A DNA stretch of 64,000 nucleotides from Neorhizobium sp. SHOUNA12A (GCF_023006505.1 NZ_JALBGV010000022.1:1-64000); one strand, 5' to 3'; counted from the first letter of the stretch, positions 17,370-27,503 are shown. Numbers and translations are program-made. The notes: generated by a model not told the origin, from the sequence alone.

Positions 17370-18426
17370 GCGAATGCTTTCCGGGTATCGATGGAATCTT
17401 TGGCGAGCGCCCGCTTCCAGCCGAGCGCGGGCGCGATCTTCGTCGCGAAATCGGTGATGATCTGGGCGTACTCCTCCAGAGCAAATTCATAGGGCAGCTC
17501 GAGCCGGAGTTCGCCGACCTCGCGCAGAACACTGTCGGCGAGCAGCCTTTCGATGATCTCGTCTGAGCTGCCGACCAGATCGCGACTGAAAAGCGTGCGG
17601 CGCGGCCCCTGAGGCGAGAGCGTTCGCTCATGCCGGCTTGCGGCATAATTTCGGTATTTTCCCTGGTGTGCTTGTCGGCTCCGTCAGTCGGGACAATCAC
17701 TCTGCCTGCCGCGACGCGGGGACTGCGACCAGCCGGCAGAGCGGCGCGAAAAGCGGCGAGTTGCCTCGCCTGCGCCTCTAGGAAGTCGTCGGAAATGTCG
17801 CCGGAGGTGAGACTGCCGATCATCAGGTTGAGGCCGGTTCTTCCGGCCCATTCCGATGACCGAAGTGAACCGCCGCCATACCAGACACGGTCGCGCAATC
17901 CTTTCGCGAAGGGCTGAAGACGGGCCTGCTGGCGATTGCCGGGAGAGATCACATAGGTCTCGCCATCACCGATATAGTTGCCTTCGAGATCGGCAAGCAA
18001 GCGTTCGACCCGCGCATAAGAGAAATCGAAGTTCTGCCAGTCGCCGTCGAAGACAAGCGGCGCGACCAGTTCGGCGTGCAGCGGCGGTCCGGCGCTGACG
18101 CCAACATTGAGGCGCCCGCCGGAAAGCGCGTCCGTCATGGAAAGGTCTTCGGCCAGCCGAAACGGACTTTCATAACCGAGTTGGATTACCGCCGAACCCA
18201 GCTCGATACGCTTGGTGCGCTGGCTGGCGGCAGCGAGGAAAACCGGCGCCGAGGAGACGCCGTGCTCGATATGCCGCTAGCGGACCCAGCCGCTGTCGTA
18301 ACCCAGTTCCTCGCCCGCTTCGAAAAGCTTGAGCGAGGCTTCGAGCCCGCTGGCGGGGTCGTCGTCGGGATAATTGCCGGGGGTGAGGAAGCCGATATGG
18401 CGAATGTCGAGCGGGGATGGTGTCAT
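17366..18426 (-). pseudogene. LLM-class flavin monooxygenase disabled by a nonsense codon and a frameshift
   Basis: Read from the ATG at 18426 this is a luciferase-like oxidoreductase of about 353 residues: LDIRHIGFLTPGNYP, ASLKLFEAGEELGYDSGWVR, IELGSAVIQLGYESPFRLAE, LSGGRLNVGV. Codon 50 is TAG (18279-18277) where the family has Gln (WVRQRHIEH). A second lesion lies in a T4 tract at 17657-17660: one missing base shifts the frame from HTREN to KYRNYAASRHERTLSP, and restoring it gives an uninterrupted C-terminus to the TGA at 17368-17366. Flanking genes are intact, so this enzyme was lost while the operon remained. Confidence 0.85.
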
Positions 18427-18456
18427 GGTTTCGCGATTGTCACGAGGGAGGATCGA

Positions 18457-19398
18457 TCAGCTCTTCGGCAGGCCGGGCGGATTGGTCTGCGACTGCGGCA
18501 GCGCCTCTTCCGAAAGCTGCCAGCGGGCAAGAAGCTTGCCGTAAGTACCGTTCTTGATCAGGTTGTTGGTGGCGAGCGTCAGCGCTGCGGCGAGACCCGA
18601 ACCCTTGCGGGTGGTGATCGCCACGTCCGAGCGCTCCGGCCAGCCGGCCGACAGCGTGCCGACGCGCCGGATATTCTTGTCGCGAGCGGCGATATAGACG
18701 AGCTGAGCATGCGGCTGGACAATGACATCGACGCGGCCGGAGCGCAGCGCCACGAGCCGGGCCCCATCGTCGTCGTGATAAACGAGTTCGATCGGCTTCA
18801 GGCCGGCCTTGACGTTCTCATCGCTCCACTTGAGCAGGATACGTTCTTGGTTGGTGCTGGCACCAACCGTGATACGCAGACCGGCGGCATCCTTCGGCTC
18901 CTTGATTTCCTTGACGGCGCTATCGGCCTTGACGAAGAAACCGTGCAGCCCCTGGCGATAGGTGGAGAAGTCGAACTTCTCCTTGCGCAGTTCCGTCACG
19001 CCGACATTGGAAATCACCGCATCGTATTTGCCGGAGACGAGGCCGAGCGGCCAATCCGCCCAGGCGACCGGGATCAGTTCAAGCTTCAGGCCGAGGCTGT
19101 CAGCAATCGCCAGTGCATATTCCGGATCGGCGCCGACGACGGTTTTGGCATCGGTGGCATAGGTCGCAAGCGGCGGCCCGCCAGGCGAAACGGCGACGGT
19201 GAATTTGCCCGGCGTCGCGAGCTTAAAATCCTTCGGGATTGCCGCGATCGCTGCGGGATCCTTTTCGGCACGAATGCGGCCGGGCTGGTCGGGCGAGAGA
19301 TCGAAGATATCTTCGGCGGCATCGGCCGCGGATAGTCCGAGCGCGGAACTCAAAAGGCCAGCGGCCAGGAGGCTGAATGTTTTTTTGAAGAGAGACAT
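18457..19398 (-). CDS. Amino-acid-type ABC solute-binding protein (second of a tandem pair)
   Basis: Family 3 periplasmic receptor, 313 residues, with a signal peptide ending near SAADA. It is clearly paralogous to the protein encoded at 19463-20401: both share DLSPxQ, the block LVSGxxDAxIxNxxVTE, KEKFDFSTYR, GSGLA and the terminal NPPGLPK. Tandem binding proteins with one permease set resemble TcyJ/TcyK of the Bacillus tcyJKLMN cystine and S-methylcysteine importer. The likely ligand is therefore a cysteine derivative. The gene lies 30 bp before the disrupted monooxygenase gene. Confidence 0.9.
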   Translation of the reverse strand: MSLFKKTFSLLAAGLLSSALGLSAADAAEDIFDLSPDQPGRIRAEKDPAAIAAIPKDFKLATPGKFTVAVSPGGPPLATYATDAKTVVGADPEYALAIADSLGLKLELIPVAWADWPLGLVSGKYDAVISNVGVTELRKEKFDFSTYRQGLHGFFVKADSAVKEIKEPKDAAGLRITVGASTNQERILLKWSDENVKAGLKPIELVYHDDDGARLVALRSGRVDVIVQPHAQLVYIAARDKNIRRVGTLSAGWPERSDVAITTRKGSGLAAALTLATNNLIKNGTYGKLLARWQLSEEALPQSQTNPPGLPKS

Positions 19399-19462
19399 GA
19401 TCAGTTTCCATGTTTGTGAAAAGGGGCGCGAGCCAAGAGGGATAAGCCCGCGCCAAATGGGG

Positions 19463-20401
19463 TCACTTCTTCGGCAGGCCGGGCGGGTTGGTGCGCGCTT
19501 CCTTCACCGCCTCGGCGGCGAGGTTCCAGCGGGCAAGCACCTTTCCGTAGCTACCGCCCTTGATCTGCTCGTTGAGCGCGACCGTGATGGCGTCCGCCAG
19601 GCCGGAGCCTTTCTTGGTGGCGACGGCGATCTCCGCCGTCTGCGGCCAGCCGCCGGAGAAGCCGCCGACGAATTTCGTCTTCTGCTCCTTGGCCGCCTTG
19701 AAGGCCGAGGTGGCGTTCGGGCCGAGATAGGCGTCGGCGCGGCCGGATTGCAGGGCGACATCCAGCACCGCTTCGTCGTCGTAATACTGCACCTCGCTGG
19801 CCGGGAGACCCTTCGCCTTGTTGGCTTCGATCCAGCGCAGCAGGATCTGCTCCTGGTTGGTGCCCGACGAGACGATCACCTTGAGGCCGGCGACATCTCC
19901 CGGCTTCTCGACCTTGGCCACCTTGCTGTTCAGCGGTACGTAGAAGCCTAACAGGTCGTTGCGGTAGGTCGAGAAGTCGAACTTCTCCTTGCGCTCTTCC
20001 GTCACGGTGATGTTGTGGATTGCCGCATCGAAACGGCCGGAAACGAGCCCGAGCGGCCAGTCGGCCCAGGCGATGGGTACCAGTTCCAGCTGCAGGCCGA
20101 GACTATCTGCGACAAGCTGCGCGAAATCCGGCTCGCTGCCGACCGGCGTCTTGTTGTCGGTAGCGTAGGCCGCGAAAGGCAGACGGCCGGGAACGGAGGC
20201 GACCGTCAGCTTGCCGGGAGTGACGAACTTGTAGCCAGCTGGAATAAGCTTGATGGCGGAATCAACTTTCTCCGCCCTCACGCGGCTTTTCTGCTCAGGC
20301 GAGAGATCGACTTCCTGCGCATGAGCGAACGCGCCGAAAAACCCCGAAAGCGACAGGAGGCCGCCGATAGTCAGACCAAGAAGCTTGGACGTGTAGGGCA
20401 T
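19463..20401 (-). CDS. Amino-acid-type ABC solute-binding protein (first of a tandem pair)
   Basis: Family 3 periplasmic receptor of 312 residues. The ATG at 20401 has AAGGAA upstream and starts a signal peptide ending in AFAHAQ; a longer upstream frame is only shadow of the transporter gene. Mature-domain landmarks are PGKLTVA, VGSEPDFAQLVADSLGL, AWADWPLGLVSGRFDA, KFDFSTYRND and SSGTNQEQILL. It follows the fused permease-ATPase by 28 bp. The pair probably differs in ligand preference while sharing one membrane complex. Confidence 0.9.
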   Translation of the reverse strand: MPYTSKLLGLTIGGLLSLSGFFGAFAHAQEVDLSPEQKSRVRAEKVDSAIKLIPAGYKFVTPGKLTVASVPGRLPFAAYATDNKTPVGSEPDFAQLVADSLGLQLELVPIAWADWPLGLVSGRFDAAIHNITVTEERKEKFDFSTYRNDLLGFYVPLNSKVAKVEKPGDVAGLKVIVSSGTNQEQILLRWIEANKAKGLPASEVQYYDDEAVLDVALQSGRADAYLGPNATSAFKAAKEQKTKFVGGFSGGWPQTAEIAVATKKGSGLADAITVALNEQIKGGSYGKVLARWNLAAEAVKEARTNPPGLPKK

Positions 20402-20429
20402 GCTGGGTGTTTCCTTATGTTTTGTTTGT

Positions 20430-22220
20430 TCAGAGGACTTTGGCGAGGAATTCGGCCGTGCGCGGGTGTTCCGGTTTGTTGAAGACGTTCTCCGGCACGC
20501 CGGTTTCAAGGATACGGCCCTGTTCCATGAAGACGACGAGGTCGGAGACTTCGCGGGCAAAGCCGATCTCATGGGTGACGATGACGAGCGTCGTGCCGGA
20601 CCGGGCGAGCTCCTTGATGACATCGAGCACTTCGCCCACCAATTCGGGATCGAGCGCCGAGGTTGGCTCGTCGAAGAGCAGGACCTTGGGCTTGAGAGCG
20701 AGCGCACGGGCGATTGCAACACGCTGCTGCTGGCCGCCGGAAAGCTGGCGCGGATAGGCATTCGCCTTTTCCGCAAGGCCGACGCGGGCAAGAAGATCGA
20801 GCGCTTCTGCTTCCGCCTGCTCGCGGGGAATGCGACGCACCGTGATCGGCGCCTCGACGACGTTTTCCAGAACGGTCAGATGCGGGAAGAGGTTGAAGTT
20901 CTGAAACACCATGCCGACTTCCATGCGGCGCTTCAGGATGTCCTTCTCCTTCAGTTCATAGAGCGTCTCGCCATCCTGCCGGTAGCCGATCAGTTCGCCG
21001 TCGATGGCGATGAAACCGTCGTCGACCCGCTCCAGATGGTTGATCGAGCGCAGCAACGTCGACTTGCCGGAGCCGGACTGGCCGAGAATGGCGGTGACGC
21101 TTCCTGCTGGGATGGAAAGAGTGACTTCGTCGAGAACCTTCAACTGCCCAAAGCTTTTCGAGACCCCGTGGATCGTCACTTCGCCGCCAAGGGCTCTGAG
21201 TGGCGCAACTGCGGCTTGGCGCGGGGCTGGCTTGGCAATCACTTCAGCCGCTTTCGGCGCGACCGCCACCTGCGGCACGAAACGGCGATAGAGGCTGGAG
21301 AAGATCGACCGCGGCGGATTTCTGAGAGCACCGCGGGCATAATGCCGCTCGACATGGTGCTGGATGATCGACAATACCGTCAGGATGACGAGGTACCAGA
21401 CGGTGGCCACCATCAGGAGCGGAATCACTTCCAGATTGCGGCGGTAGATGATCTGGATCGTGTAGAAGAGTTCCGGCAGCGCAAGGATATAGACTTGGGA
21501 CGTGCCCTTCGCGAGACCGATGATATCGTTGAAGGCGGTCGGCAGGATGGAGCGCATCGCCTGCGGCAACACGATCCGTGACGCCTGGCGGCTACGGGGC
21601 AGGCCGAGTGCGGAAGCGGCTTCCAGCTGCCCCTGATCAACCGAGAGAATGCCGCCGCGGATGATTTCCGAGGCGAAAGCCGCCTGATTCAGCGTCAGTC
21701 CGAGCACGGCGGCGGCGAACGGTGTGATGAGCTGTGTGGTATTCCAGCTGATGAAGTTGATGCCGGTATAAGGGATCCCGACAGTGATCGTCTCGTAAAG
21801 ATAACCGAGATTGTTGAGGATCAGCAGCAGAACGATCAGCGGGATCGAACGGAAGATCCAGATATAAGTCCAGGACACCCCGACCAGCAAAGGCGAACGA
21901 GAGACCCGTGCCAGCGCCAGCCCTGTGCCGAGGATGAAGCCGAACAGTGCGCCGAGGGCGGTCAGCAACAACGTCCGGCCGAGGCCAATCAGAACCGGCT
22001 CGGCGAAGAACCACTCTGCGAAGACATCCCAACCCCAGCGCGGATTGCCGAGAACCGAATGGATCGTCGCGGCGATAACGATCAGTGCGAAGACGGTGCC
22101 GACGGTGCGTGCCGGATAACGTGCCGGCACAATGCGGTAATGAGAGTAATCCCCCTTGGCGGCTGCGGGTTGTCGCGGAGGAGCTGCCTGGATGTCGCTG
22201 AAATCGCTGGTGATCGTCAT
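20430..22220 (-). CDS. Fused amino-acid ABC transporter permease and ATP-binding protein
   Basis: A single 596-residue protein combines both transporter functions. Residues about 40-300 form a His/Glu-type permease (membrane segments, the EAA block [20 protein letters not shown]). After a Pro/Ala linker near 310-345, residues about 350-596 form an ATPase with Walker A (GQSGSGKST), [32 protein letters not shown] and VTHEIGFA. The start at 22220 has GAGGAGG upstream. It should dimerise into a symmetric importer for the two downstream binding proteins. Gene context points to cysteine-like substrates. The usual arrangement is two or three separate genes. Confidence 0.92.
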   Translation of the reverse strand: MTITSDFSDIQAAPPRQPAAAKGDYSHYRIVPARYPARTVGTVFALIVIAATIHSVLGNPRWGWDVFAEWFFAEPVLIGLGRTLLLTALGALFGFILGTGLALARVSRSPLLVGVSWTYIWIFRSIPLIVLLLILNNLGYLYETITVGIPYTGINFISWNTTQLITPFAAAVLGLTLNQAAFASEIIRGGILSVDQGQLEAASALGLPRSRQASRIVLPQAMRSILPTAFNDIIGLAKGTSQVYILALPELFYTIQIIYRRNLEVIPLLMVATVWYLVILTVLSIIQHHVERHYARGALRNPPRSIFSSLYRRFVPQVAVAPKAAEVIAKPAPRQAAVAPLRALGGEVTIHGVSKSFGQLKVLDEVTLSIPAGSVTAILGQSGSGKSTLLRSINHLERVDDGFIAIDGELIGYRQDGETLYELKEKDILKRRMEVGMVFQNFNLFPHLTVLENVVEAPITVRRIPREQAEAEALDLLARVGLAEKANAYPRQLSGGQQQRVAIARALALKPKVLLFDEPTSALDPELVGEVLDVIKELARSGTTLVIVTHEIGFAREVSDLVVFMEQGRILETGVPENVFNKPEHPRTAEFLAKVL

Positions 22221-22230
22221 CCCCGCCTCC

Positions 22231-22773
22231 TCACGCCGCGCCGTGCAAAGTGGCCGAGACGACCGCCTTGCGCGCCGCGTAGCTGCCGAAACCGAGCGCT
22301 TTCTCGAACGGCAGCTTGCGGATGGTCTCAGGATCCGCCGTCGTGTCGAACAGCGCGGAATAACCGTGGGTAAGGTAGAGGCCAACGGCCTCAGGCTGGC
22401 GAAAACCGGTGGTTAGGTAGATACGGGTATAACCCTGCCGCACCGCCTGCTCTTCCAGTTCGACCAGCACCTTGCGAGCGAGGCCTTGGCGGCGATACGC
22501 GGAGTGGGTCCAGACGCGCTTGAACTCCGTGGTGCCTTCGTCCTGATGTCGCATGAACGCGCCGCCAGCGATCGCCTCGCCATCCCGCAGCAGCAGAAGG
22601 AAATTGCCGTGCGGCGGCGCGAAAACCTCCGGTCCGTAACGGTTCATCTCCTTCGTCGCACCTTCGGCGCCATAGAAGCTGCCGTAGCGGCTGTCGTATT
22701 CGTATGTGAGTTCATCGATCAGCGGCCTGGCCAGCGGATCAAGCGGATTTGTGTAGAGGAATCGGTCGCTCAT
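22231..22773 (-). CDS. GNAT-family N-acetyltransferase
   Basis: Acetyl-CoA-dependent acetyltransferase of 180 residues with the GNAT core: the acetyl-CoA loop [18 protein letters not shown] near residues 93-110 and the C-terminal [25 protein letters not shown] segment. The gene lies between the M20 hydrolase gene and the fused transporter gene, 10 bp from the latter. In the Bacillus yxe and ytm operons an acetyltransferase in this position (YxeL, YtmI) acetylates the amino group of S-substituted cysteines before oxidation. I infer the same role here. Confidence 0.88.
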   Translation of the reverse strand: MSDRFLYTNPLDPLARPLIDELTYEYDSRYGSFYGAEGATKEMNRYGPEVFAPPHGNFLLLLRDGEAIAGGAFMRHQDEGTTEFKRVWTHSAYRRQGLARKVLVELEEQAVRQGYTRIYLTTGFRQPEAVGLYLTHGYSALFDTTADPETIRKLPFEKALGFGSYAARKAVVSATLHGAA

Positions 22774-22793
22774 GGTCGCTCCTTAAGGCAGGA

Positions 22794-23981
22794 TCAGGAA
22801 AGATAAGTTTCGGCGAGCCGCACCCAGAACCGCGCGGCGGGGGCGATGATCTCGTCGTTGAAGTTGTAGTGGGGACTGTGAAGCGCGCTGCTGTCGCCAT
22901 TGCCGACGAAGAGATAGGAGCCCGGCCGCTGCTGCAGCATATAGGCGAAGTCCTCGCTGGCGGTGCGCGGCCGGAAATCCTTCGCGACCTGTTCCACCGG
23001 GAAGTTTTCCTCGGCGACACGACGTGCAAATCGTGTCTCCTCGGCGTGGTTGATCACGGCCGGAAAACCGCGCCGGTAGTTCACATCCGCAAAGGCGCCA
23101 AAGCTCTCCGCCTGGGCGCGCGCCAAAGCCGGCAGGCGCTCCTCCAGCTTGTCGCGGATCGCTTCGGAATAGGCCCGAGCGGTCAGCTTCAGTTCGACGC
23201 TTTCCGGAATGACATTCGAGGCGGAGCCGCCATGGATCGAACCCACCGTCAGCACCGCCATTTCCAGTGGATCAACATTGCGGGCGACGATGCTTTGCAG
23301 CGCGATGATGAACGAGGCCGAAGCGAGCACGGGATCAACGGCCTCATGCGGCGCCGCCCCGTGCCCTCCCCGTCCGACGATGCGGATCAGCGCCTGGTCC
23401 ACTGAGGCCATCGCCGGTCCCTCGACGAAACCGAACTGTCCCAATGTGACACCCGGCCAGTTGTGCAGCCCGAAGATCGCATCGATCGGAAACCGCTCGA
23501 ACAGCCGGTCCTCAATCATCTTGCGGGCACCAGCACCGACTTCCTCCGCCGGCTGGAAGATCAGCGTCAGGGTACCGTCGAATTTGCCATGTTCAGCAAG
23601 ATAACGAGCCGCCGCGAGCAGGATCGTAGCGTGCCCGTCATGGCCGCAGGCATGCATGACGCCGGGGTTGCGGCTGGAATAATCGAGATTGGTCGCCTCC
23701 TCGATCGGCAGCGCGTCGATATCCGCACGGATACCGATGCGCTTGCCGCCCTGCCCCCGCGAAAGCGTCGCGACCACGCCATAACCGCCGACACCTTCCG
23801 TCACCTCGTAGCCGTAGGATTGGAGGTATCTGGCCACGAGGCCGGAAGTCCGCCGCTCCTGGAAAGAGAGTTCGGGATATTGGTGGAGGTCGCGCCGGAT
23901 AGCGACGAACTCGTCGATCGAGGCAAGGATCACCCGTTCGGCGTCGTCGCGATGACGCGAGCCGTCAATATGGATATTCAT
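22794..23981 (-). CDS. M20-family amidohydrolase / N-acyl amino acid deacylase
   Basis: Cytoplasmic metal-dependent amidohydrolase of 395 residues. It carries the M20D motifs: DLHQYPELSF, RADIDALPI, the metal-binding MHACGHDGHAT (C112, H114), QPAEEVGAG with the catalytic glutamates near 146-147, GLHNWP, and RGGHGAAPH in the dimerisation domain. Relatives hydrolyse hippurate, N-acetylcysteine derivatives or indole-amino-acid conjugates. Between an LLM monooxygenase and an acetyltransferase it most resembles YxeP/YtnL (SndB) and probably removes the acetyl group after C-S cleavage, releasing cysteine. Confidence 0.9.
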   Translation of the reverse strand: MNIHIDGSRHRDDAERVILASIDEFVAIRRDLHQYPELSFQERRTSGLVARYLQSYGYEVTEGVGGYGVVATLSRGQGGKRIGIRADIDALPIEEATNLDYSSRNPGVMHACGHDGHATILLAAARYLAEHGKFDGTLTLIFQPAEEVGAGARKMIEDRLFERFPIDAIFGLHNWPGVTLGQFGFVEGPAMASVDQALIRIVGRGGHGAAPHEAVDPVLASASFIIALQSIVARNVDPLEMAVLTVGSIHGGSASNVIPESVELKLTARAYSEAIRDKLEERLPALARAQAESFGAFADVNYRRGFPAVINHAEETRFARRVAEENFPVEQVAKDFRPRTASEDFAYMLQQRPGSYLFVGNGDSSALHSPHYNFNDEIIAPAARFWVRLAETYLS

Positions 23982-24058
23982 GATCTTCTGCTTTCCGAAG
24001 GTTGGGGCCGCACGCCTTGTGCACCCGCTTACCTCTGCTGTGCGCTAAGCGTTGAGCG

Positions 24059-25396
24059 TTATGCCCGAGCCTTCTCCGCAGCCGGATGACCGTCCGTGTA
24101 GATGCTTTCTTTCCGGGGCAGCCCGAGATGGTCCCGCAGGGTCTCGCCTTCCAGATGCGGATCGAAGTAGCCGCGCTTCTTGAGGATCGGGATGACCAGC
24201 CGAATGAAATCGTCCAGTCCTTCGGCGATGATCGGGAAGCCAAGGATGAAGCCGTCCGCGGCCTCCTGCTCCACCCAGTCGATGAGCTTGTCGGCAATCG
24301 CTTCCGCCGTGCCGACGAAACCTTCGCGTGGCGTTGCGGCTTCCAGTGCAGCTTCTCGCAGTGTCTGCCCCTTTTCCTTGGCGATCCGCTTGATGCGGTC
24401 GGTCGTCGAGCGGAAGCTGTTCTTGCCAATATCGCCGAGTTCAGGGAATGGCGCATCCAGATCGTAGACGGTGAAATCATGGTGATCGAAGAAGCGGCCA
24501 AGATAGGCGAGCGCATCATCGGTCGAGATCAGGTTGCGGATGATATTGTATTTCTCTTCCGCTTCGGCCTGCGTCTCGCCGACGATTGGACCGATGCCCG
24601 GGAAGATCTTCACGTCGTCTGCCGAGCGCCCCTGCGCGACGGCAGACTGCTTCACACGCCGGAAGAAGGTCTGGTTTTCCTCCAGCGAGACAGTATTGGT
24701 GAAAACCGCGTCCGCGTGTTTGCCGGCGAGGCCGATGCCGGCATCCGACGAACCGGCCTGAAAGAGGACCGGCTGCCCCTGCGGCGAGCGCTGGATGTTG
24801 AGCGGACCTTCGACCTGAAAGAAGCGACCCTTGTGGTCCAGCCGATGCAGCTTTTTGCGATCGAAGAATCTGCCGCTTGCCCGATCACGCACGAAGGCGT
24901 CGTCGTCCCAGCTGTCCCATAGACCTTTGACGATCTCCAGATATTCATGCGCCATCTCGTAGCGCAGCGAATGTTCCGGATGCGGGCGGCTGTAATTTTT
25001 GGCTGTGCCTTCAAGCGGCGTCGTCACCGCATTCCAGCCGGCCCGGCCACCGCTGATCAGGTCGAGCGAGGCGAACTGGCGGGCGACCGTAAAGGGGTCG
25101 CTATAGGACGTCGAAACTGTGCCGGCGAGGCCGATCTTCGTGGTGACGGTCGCCAGCGCCGAGAGGATGGTCAGCGGTTCGAAGCGGTTGAGGAAATGTG
25201 GGATCGACTTCTCGTTGATGTAAAGCCCGTCCGCCACGAAGGCGAAGGCAATGCCCGCGGCTTCGGCCTTCAGCGCCGTCGCCTTGAAGAAATCGAGGTT
25301 GACGCTCGCATCCACCGGGCTCTTCGGATGACGCCAGGAATTCATGTGGCCACCGGCGCCCTGTAGCATGATGCCGAAACTGATTTTCTTGGTCAT
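24059..25396 (-). CDS. LLM-class flavin-dependent monooxygenase, NtaA family (YxeK/CmoJ-like)
   Basis: Luciferase-like monooxygenase of 445 residues requiring reduced flavin. NtaA-type landmarks: [68 protein letters not shown], and [13 protein letters not shown]. It starts at 25396 and lies 20 bp after the second LLM gene. In the Bacillus S-(2-succino)cysteine route, YxeK of this family cleaves the C-S bond of the N-acetylated substrate. Adjacent acetyltransferase, deacylase and transporter genes support the same type of reaction. Exact substrate unproven. Confidence 0.88.
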   Translation of the reverse strand: MTKKISFGIMLQGAGGHMNSWRHPKSPVDASVNLDFFKATALKAEAAGIAFAFVADGLYINEKSIPHFLNRFEPLTILSALATVTTKIGLAGTVSTSYSDPFTVARQFASLDLISGGRAGWNAVTTPLEGTAKNYSRPHPEHSLRYEMAHEYLEIVKGLWDSWDDDAFVRDRASGRFFDRKKLHRLDHKGRFFQVEGPLNIQRSPQGQPVLFQAGSSDAGIGLAGKHADAVFTNTVSLEENQTFFRRVKQSAVAQGRSADDVKIFPGIGPIVGETQAEAEEKYNIIRNLISTDDALAYLGRFFDHHDFTVYDLDAPFPELGDIGKNSFRSTTDRIKRIAKEKGQTLREAALEAATPREGFVGTAEAIADKLIDWVEQEAADGFILGFPIIAEGLDDFIRLVIPILKKRGYFDPHLEGETLRDHLGLPRKESIYTDGHPAAEKARA

Positions 25397-25416
25397 TTTG
25401 TATCTCCTTCAGGAAA

Positions 25417-26412
25417 TCAAGCCGCGGCCGAAAGCGGCCGGCGGGCCAGAAGCTCGATGGATGCAAGCCGCTCATCGGCACTCACTGCGGGCGGTTCGAG
25501 GATAAACTCCTCGATGCCGTGGGCTTTCGAAAGGCGCGCGAGTTCTTCATGGATGCTTTCCGGCGTGCCGTGCAGCACGCTCGGCTTGCGTTCCTCGATG
25601 CGGTATTCCTTGGCGCCGGCCTGTCTGGCGAATTCCTCCGCCTGATCCCGGCGGCCGAGGCTAACCGACTGGCCGTTGTCTAGAAACACCTTGAAGATCT
25701 TCAACTCGGAAATCTGTACGGCCGCGTGGGCGGCATTTTCCGACGCATAGGCCGCGAGTGCCAGGATCGCGGATTTACCGCCACTCTGTTTCCGGAATGT
25801 ATCAAGGCTCAGCTGCAGGTTTCCCGGATCGCCGTTCAGATGGCCAGCAAAGACGAAATTCCAGCCATGGGCCGCGGCAAGCCGAGCACTGTCGGGGCTG
25901 GCGCCGAGCAGGAAACGGTCGGCGGTGACCGGCGGCCTCGGCCCGGAAAATGCAAGCGCCTCACCGACTTTCGCCATGGCAGAATTATCGAGAAACGCGG
26001 TCAGATCGGAAAGCTGCTCGACGAAATCCGGCTTCGCGGCGCGATAGGCCTGAAGCGCAGCTGTTGCCTTGGGCAGCCCGCCTGGCGTCTTGCCGACCCC
26101 GAGATCGACACGGCCAGGCGCCAGCGAAGACAGGAGGTTGAACACTTCTGCCACCTTGAAGGGGCTATAATGCTGCAGCATGACCCCGCCTGACCCGACG
26201 CGGATACTCGAAGTGTTGGCGAGGATCCAGGAGACCAGCACTTCCGGCGCAGAGCTGGCGAGTTCGGTTCCGCCGTGATGCTCCGCCACCCAGAAACGAC
26301 GATATCCCAGCTCTTCCGCCCTCTTCGCCAGATTGACCGTGTTGGAGAGCGCCGAAATGGCGCTTTCCCCGGACGAAATGGGACTTTTGTCAAGAAGGCT
26401 CAGAGCGTACAT
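25417..26412 (-). CDS. LLM-class flavin-dependent oxidoreductase, MsnO8/YtmO-like
   Basis: Luciferase-like oxidoreductase of 331 residues from the ATG at 26412, which has GAGG 6-7 bases upstream (a GTG at 26424 is an alternative). The MsnO8-type pattern is visible: YALSLLDKSPI, LAKRAEELGYRRFWVAEHHG, VGSGGVMLQHYSPFKVAEVF, LAPGRVDLGVG, and EEFILEPP at the end. YtmO (CmoO) of the Bacillus ytm operon is of the same type and length. It is the first gene of the cysteine-derivative operon, so the promoter should lie just upstream. Confidence 0.87.
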   Translation of the reverse strand: MYALSLLDKSPISSGESAISALSNTVNLAKRAEELGYRRFWVAEHHGGTELASSAPEVLVSWILANTSSIRVGSGGVMLQHYSPFKVAEVFNLLSSLAPGRVDLGVGKTPGGLPKATAALQAYRAAKPDFVEQLSDLTAFLDNSAMAKVGEALAFSGPRPPVTADRFLLGASPDSARLAAAHGWNFVFAGHLNGDPGNLQLSLDTFRKQSGGKSAILALAAYASENAAHAAVQISELKIFKVFLDNGQSVSLGRRDQAEEFARQAGAKEYRIEERKPSVLHGTPESIHEELARLSKAHGIEEFILEPPAVSADERLASIELLARRPLSAAA

Positions 26413-26983
26413 CGGGGACCTCACGGATCATCGCTGAAATGTACCGCTATTTGTCTATTAATTTAGTATATAATGAAGGGCGATATTTCTGATTGCATCG
26501 ACAAAAGAGGAAAATCGTTTTTCGATCTGATGAAAATTCGCCGCTCCTCATCGTCGGGCTGCCCATGTAGGGTGCAACAACTCTGTAGAACCATTCGATG
26601 TCTAGATTGCCGAAGACATCCAAACATCGACCATAGGCTTCACACAACTGACCGCGGTCGGAAGGAGCGGCCGGCGTTCGGAGAACGGCTGCATTTTCTC
26701 AGCAGACGGAACGTGGTCAGAAGGATCGTCTGCGACGATGATTTGTTGCGGGAAATGATGACGCCTGTAGCCGATGGGCGAATTCTCATCCCACCATATC
26801 CATGCCCCACTCCTTGACACAACGCCGCTAGGGCCATTGAGCTAAATATGATCCTCGACCTCTTGTGGGGCCGGTTGACTTACCAACCTTAAGGACTACT
26901 CTTTAGTGATCGCAAGCATATCCACGCCCGGATGGGGTGGATGATGGGGCGATTGGGCAACCTTGAGGAGGATGAGGTTTGCC
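26413..26983. other. Intergenic stretch between the sulfur island and the cytochrome operon
   Basis: About 570 bases without a credible gene. It must contain the divergent promoters of the minus-strand sulfur operon and the plus-strand cytochrome operon. AT-rich sequence at 26450-26475 is a plausible promoter region for the sulfur operon; a TTGACT at 26875-26880 is a possible -35 for the cytochrome genes, but I see no good -10. Confidence 0.4.
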
Positions 26984-27373
26984 ATGACCTATCGTGTTAT
27001 TCTGTTGATCGGCGCGTCTATCGTCGCCGTTTCGTCGTTTGATGCCGCAGCTCAGGAAGGTGACGCGACGGCGGGCGCCACCGTTTTCAAGAAATGCGCG
27101 ACCTGTCATATCGTCGATTCCGATACGAACAAGGTCGGCCCGTCACTGAACAAGCTGTTTGGCCGAAAGGCCGGAACGCATCCCAATTTCGCCTATTCGA
27201 CCGGGATGAAAGAGGCCGGAGACGGCGGCCTCGTCTGGGACGAGGCGACGTTGCGCGACTATCTGCACAATCCAAAAGCGAAGGTGAAGGGCACCAAGAT
27301 GACCTTCGTCGGCCTGAAGGACGAGCAGGAGATCACCAATCTCATCGCCTATCTCAAGCAATATTCCCAGTAA
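26984..27373 (+). CDS. Class I c-type cytochrome (cytochrome c2 type)
   Basis: Periplasmic electron carrier of 129 residues. A signal peptide ends near FDAAAQ (residue 24). The haem site CATCH binds haem covalently through C38 and C41 with H42 as ligand, and M106 (GTKMTF) is the distal ligand; KVGPSLNKLFGR is typical of cytochrome c2/c550. The ATG at 26984 has GAGG 7 bases upstream; ATG at 26972 is too close to its Shine-Dalgarno. It precedes the oxidase operon by 130 bp and is its likely electron donor. Confidence 0.9.
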   Translation: MTYRVILLIGASIVAVSSFDAAAQEGDATAGATVFKKCATCHIVDSDTNKVGPSLNKLFGRKAGTHPNFAYSTGMKEAGDGGLVWDEATLRDYLHNPKAKVKGTKMTFVGLKDEQEITNLIAYLKQYSQ

Positions 27374-27503
27374 CCGGCCGAGAGACCACCGGCTGGACAT
27401 GCCTAAATTGCAGTAATTGCCCATCTTTTCCATTCGTGCGATAATAACCCCGTATTTTTGCAGAATGCGGTTTCACGGTCGACCTGCTCAGGGAGGGGCG
27501 GAA

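Noticed and set aside
18076..19335. 419-codon plus-strand frame
   Set aside because: It lies antisense to a clear binding-protein gene and to the LLM pseudogene, and shows the biased composition of a mirror frame.
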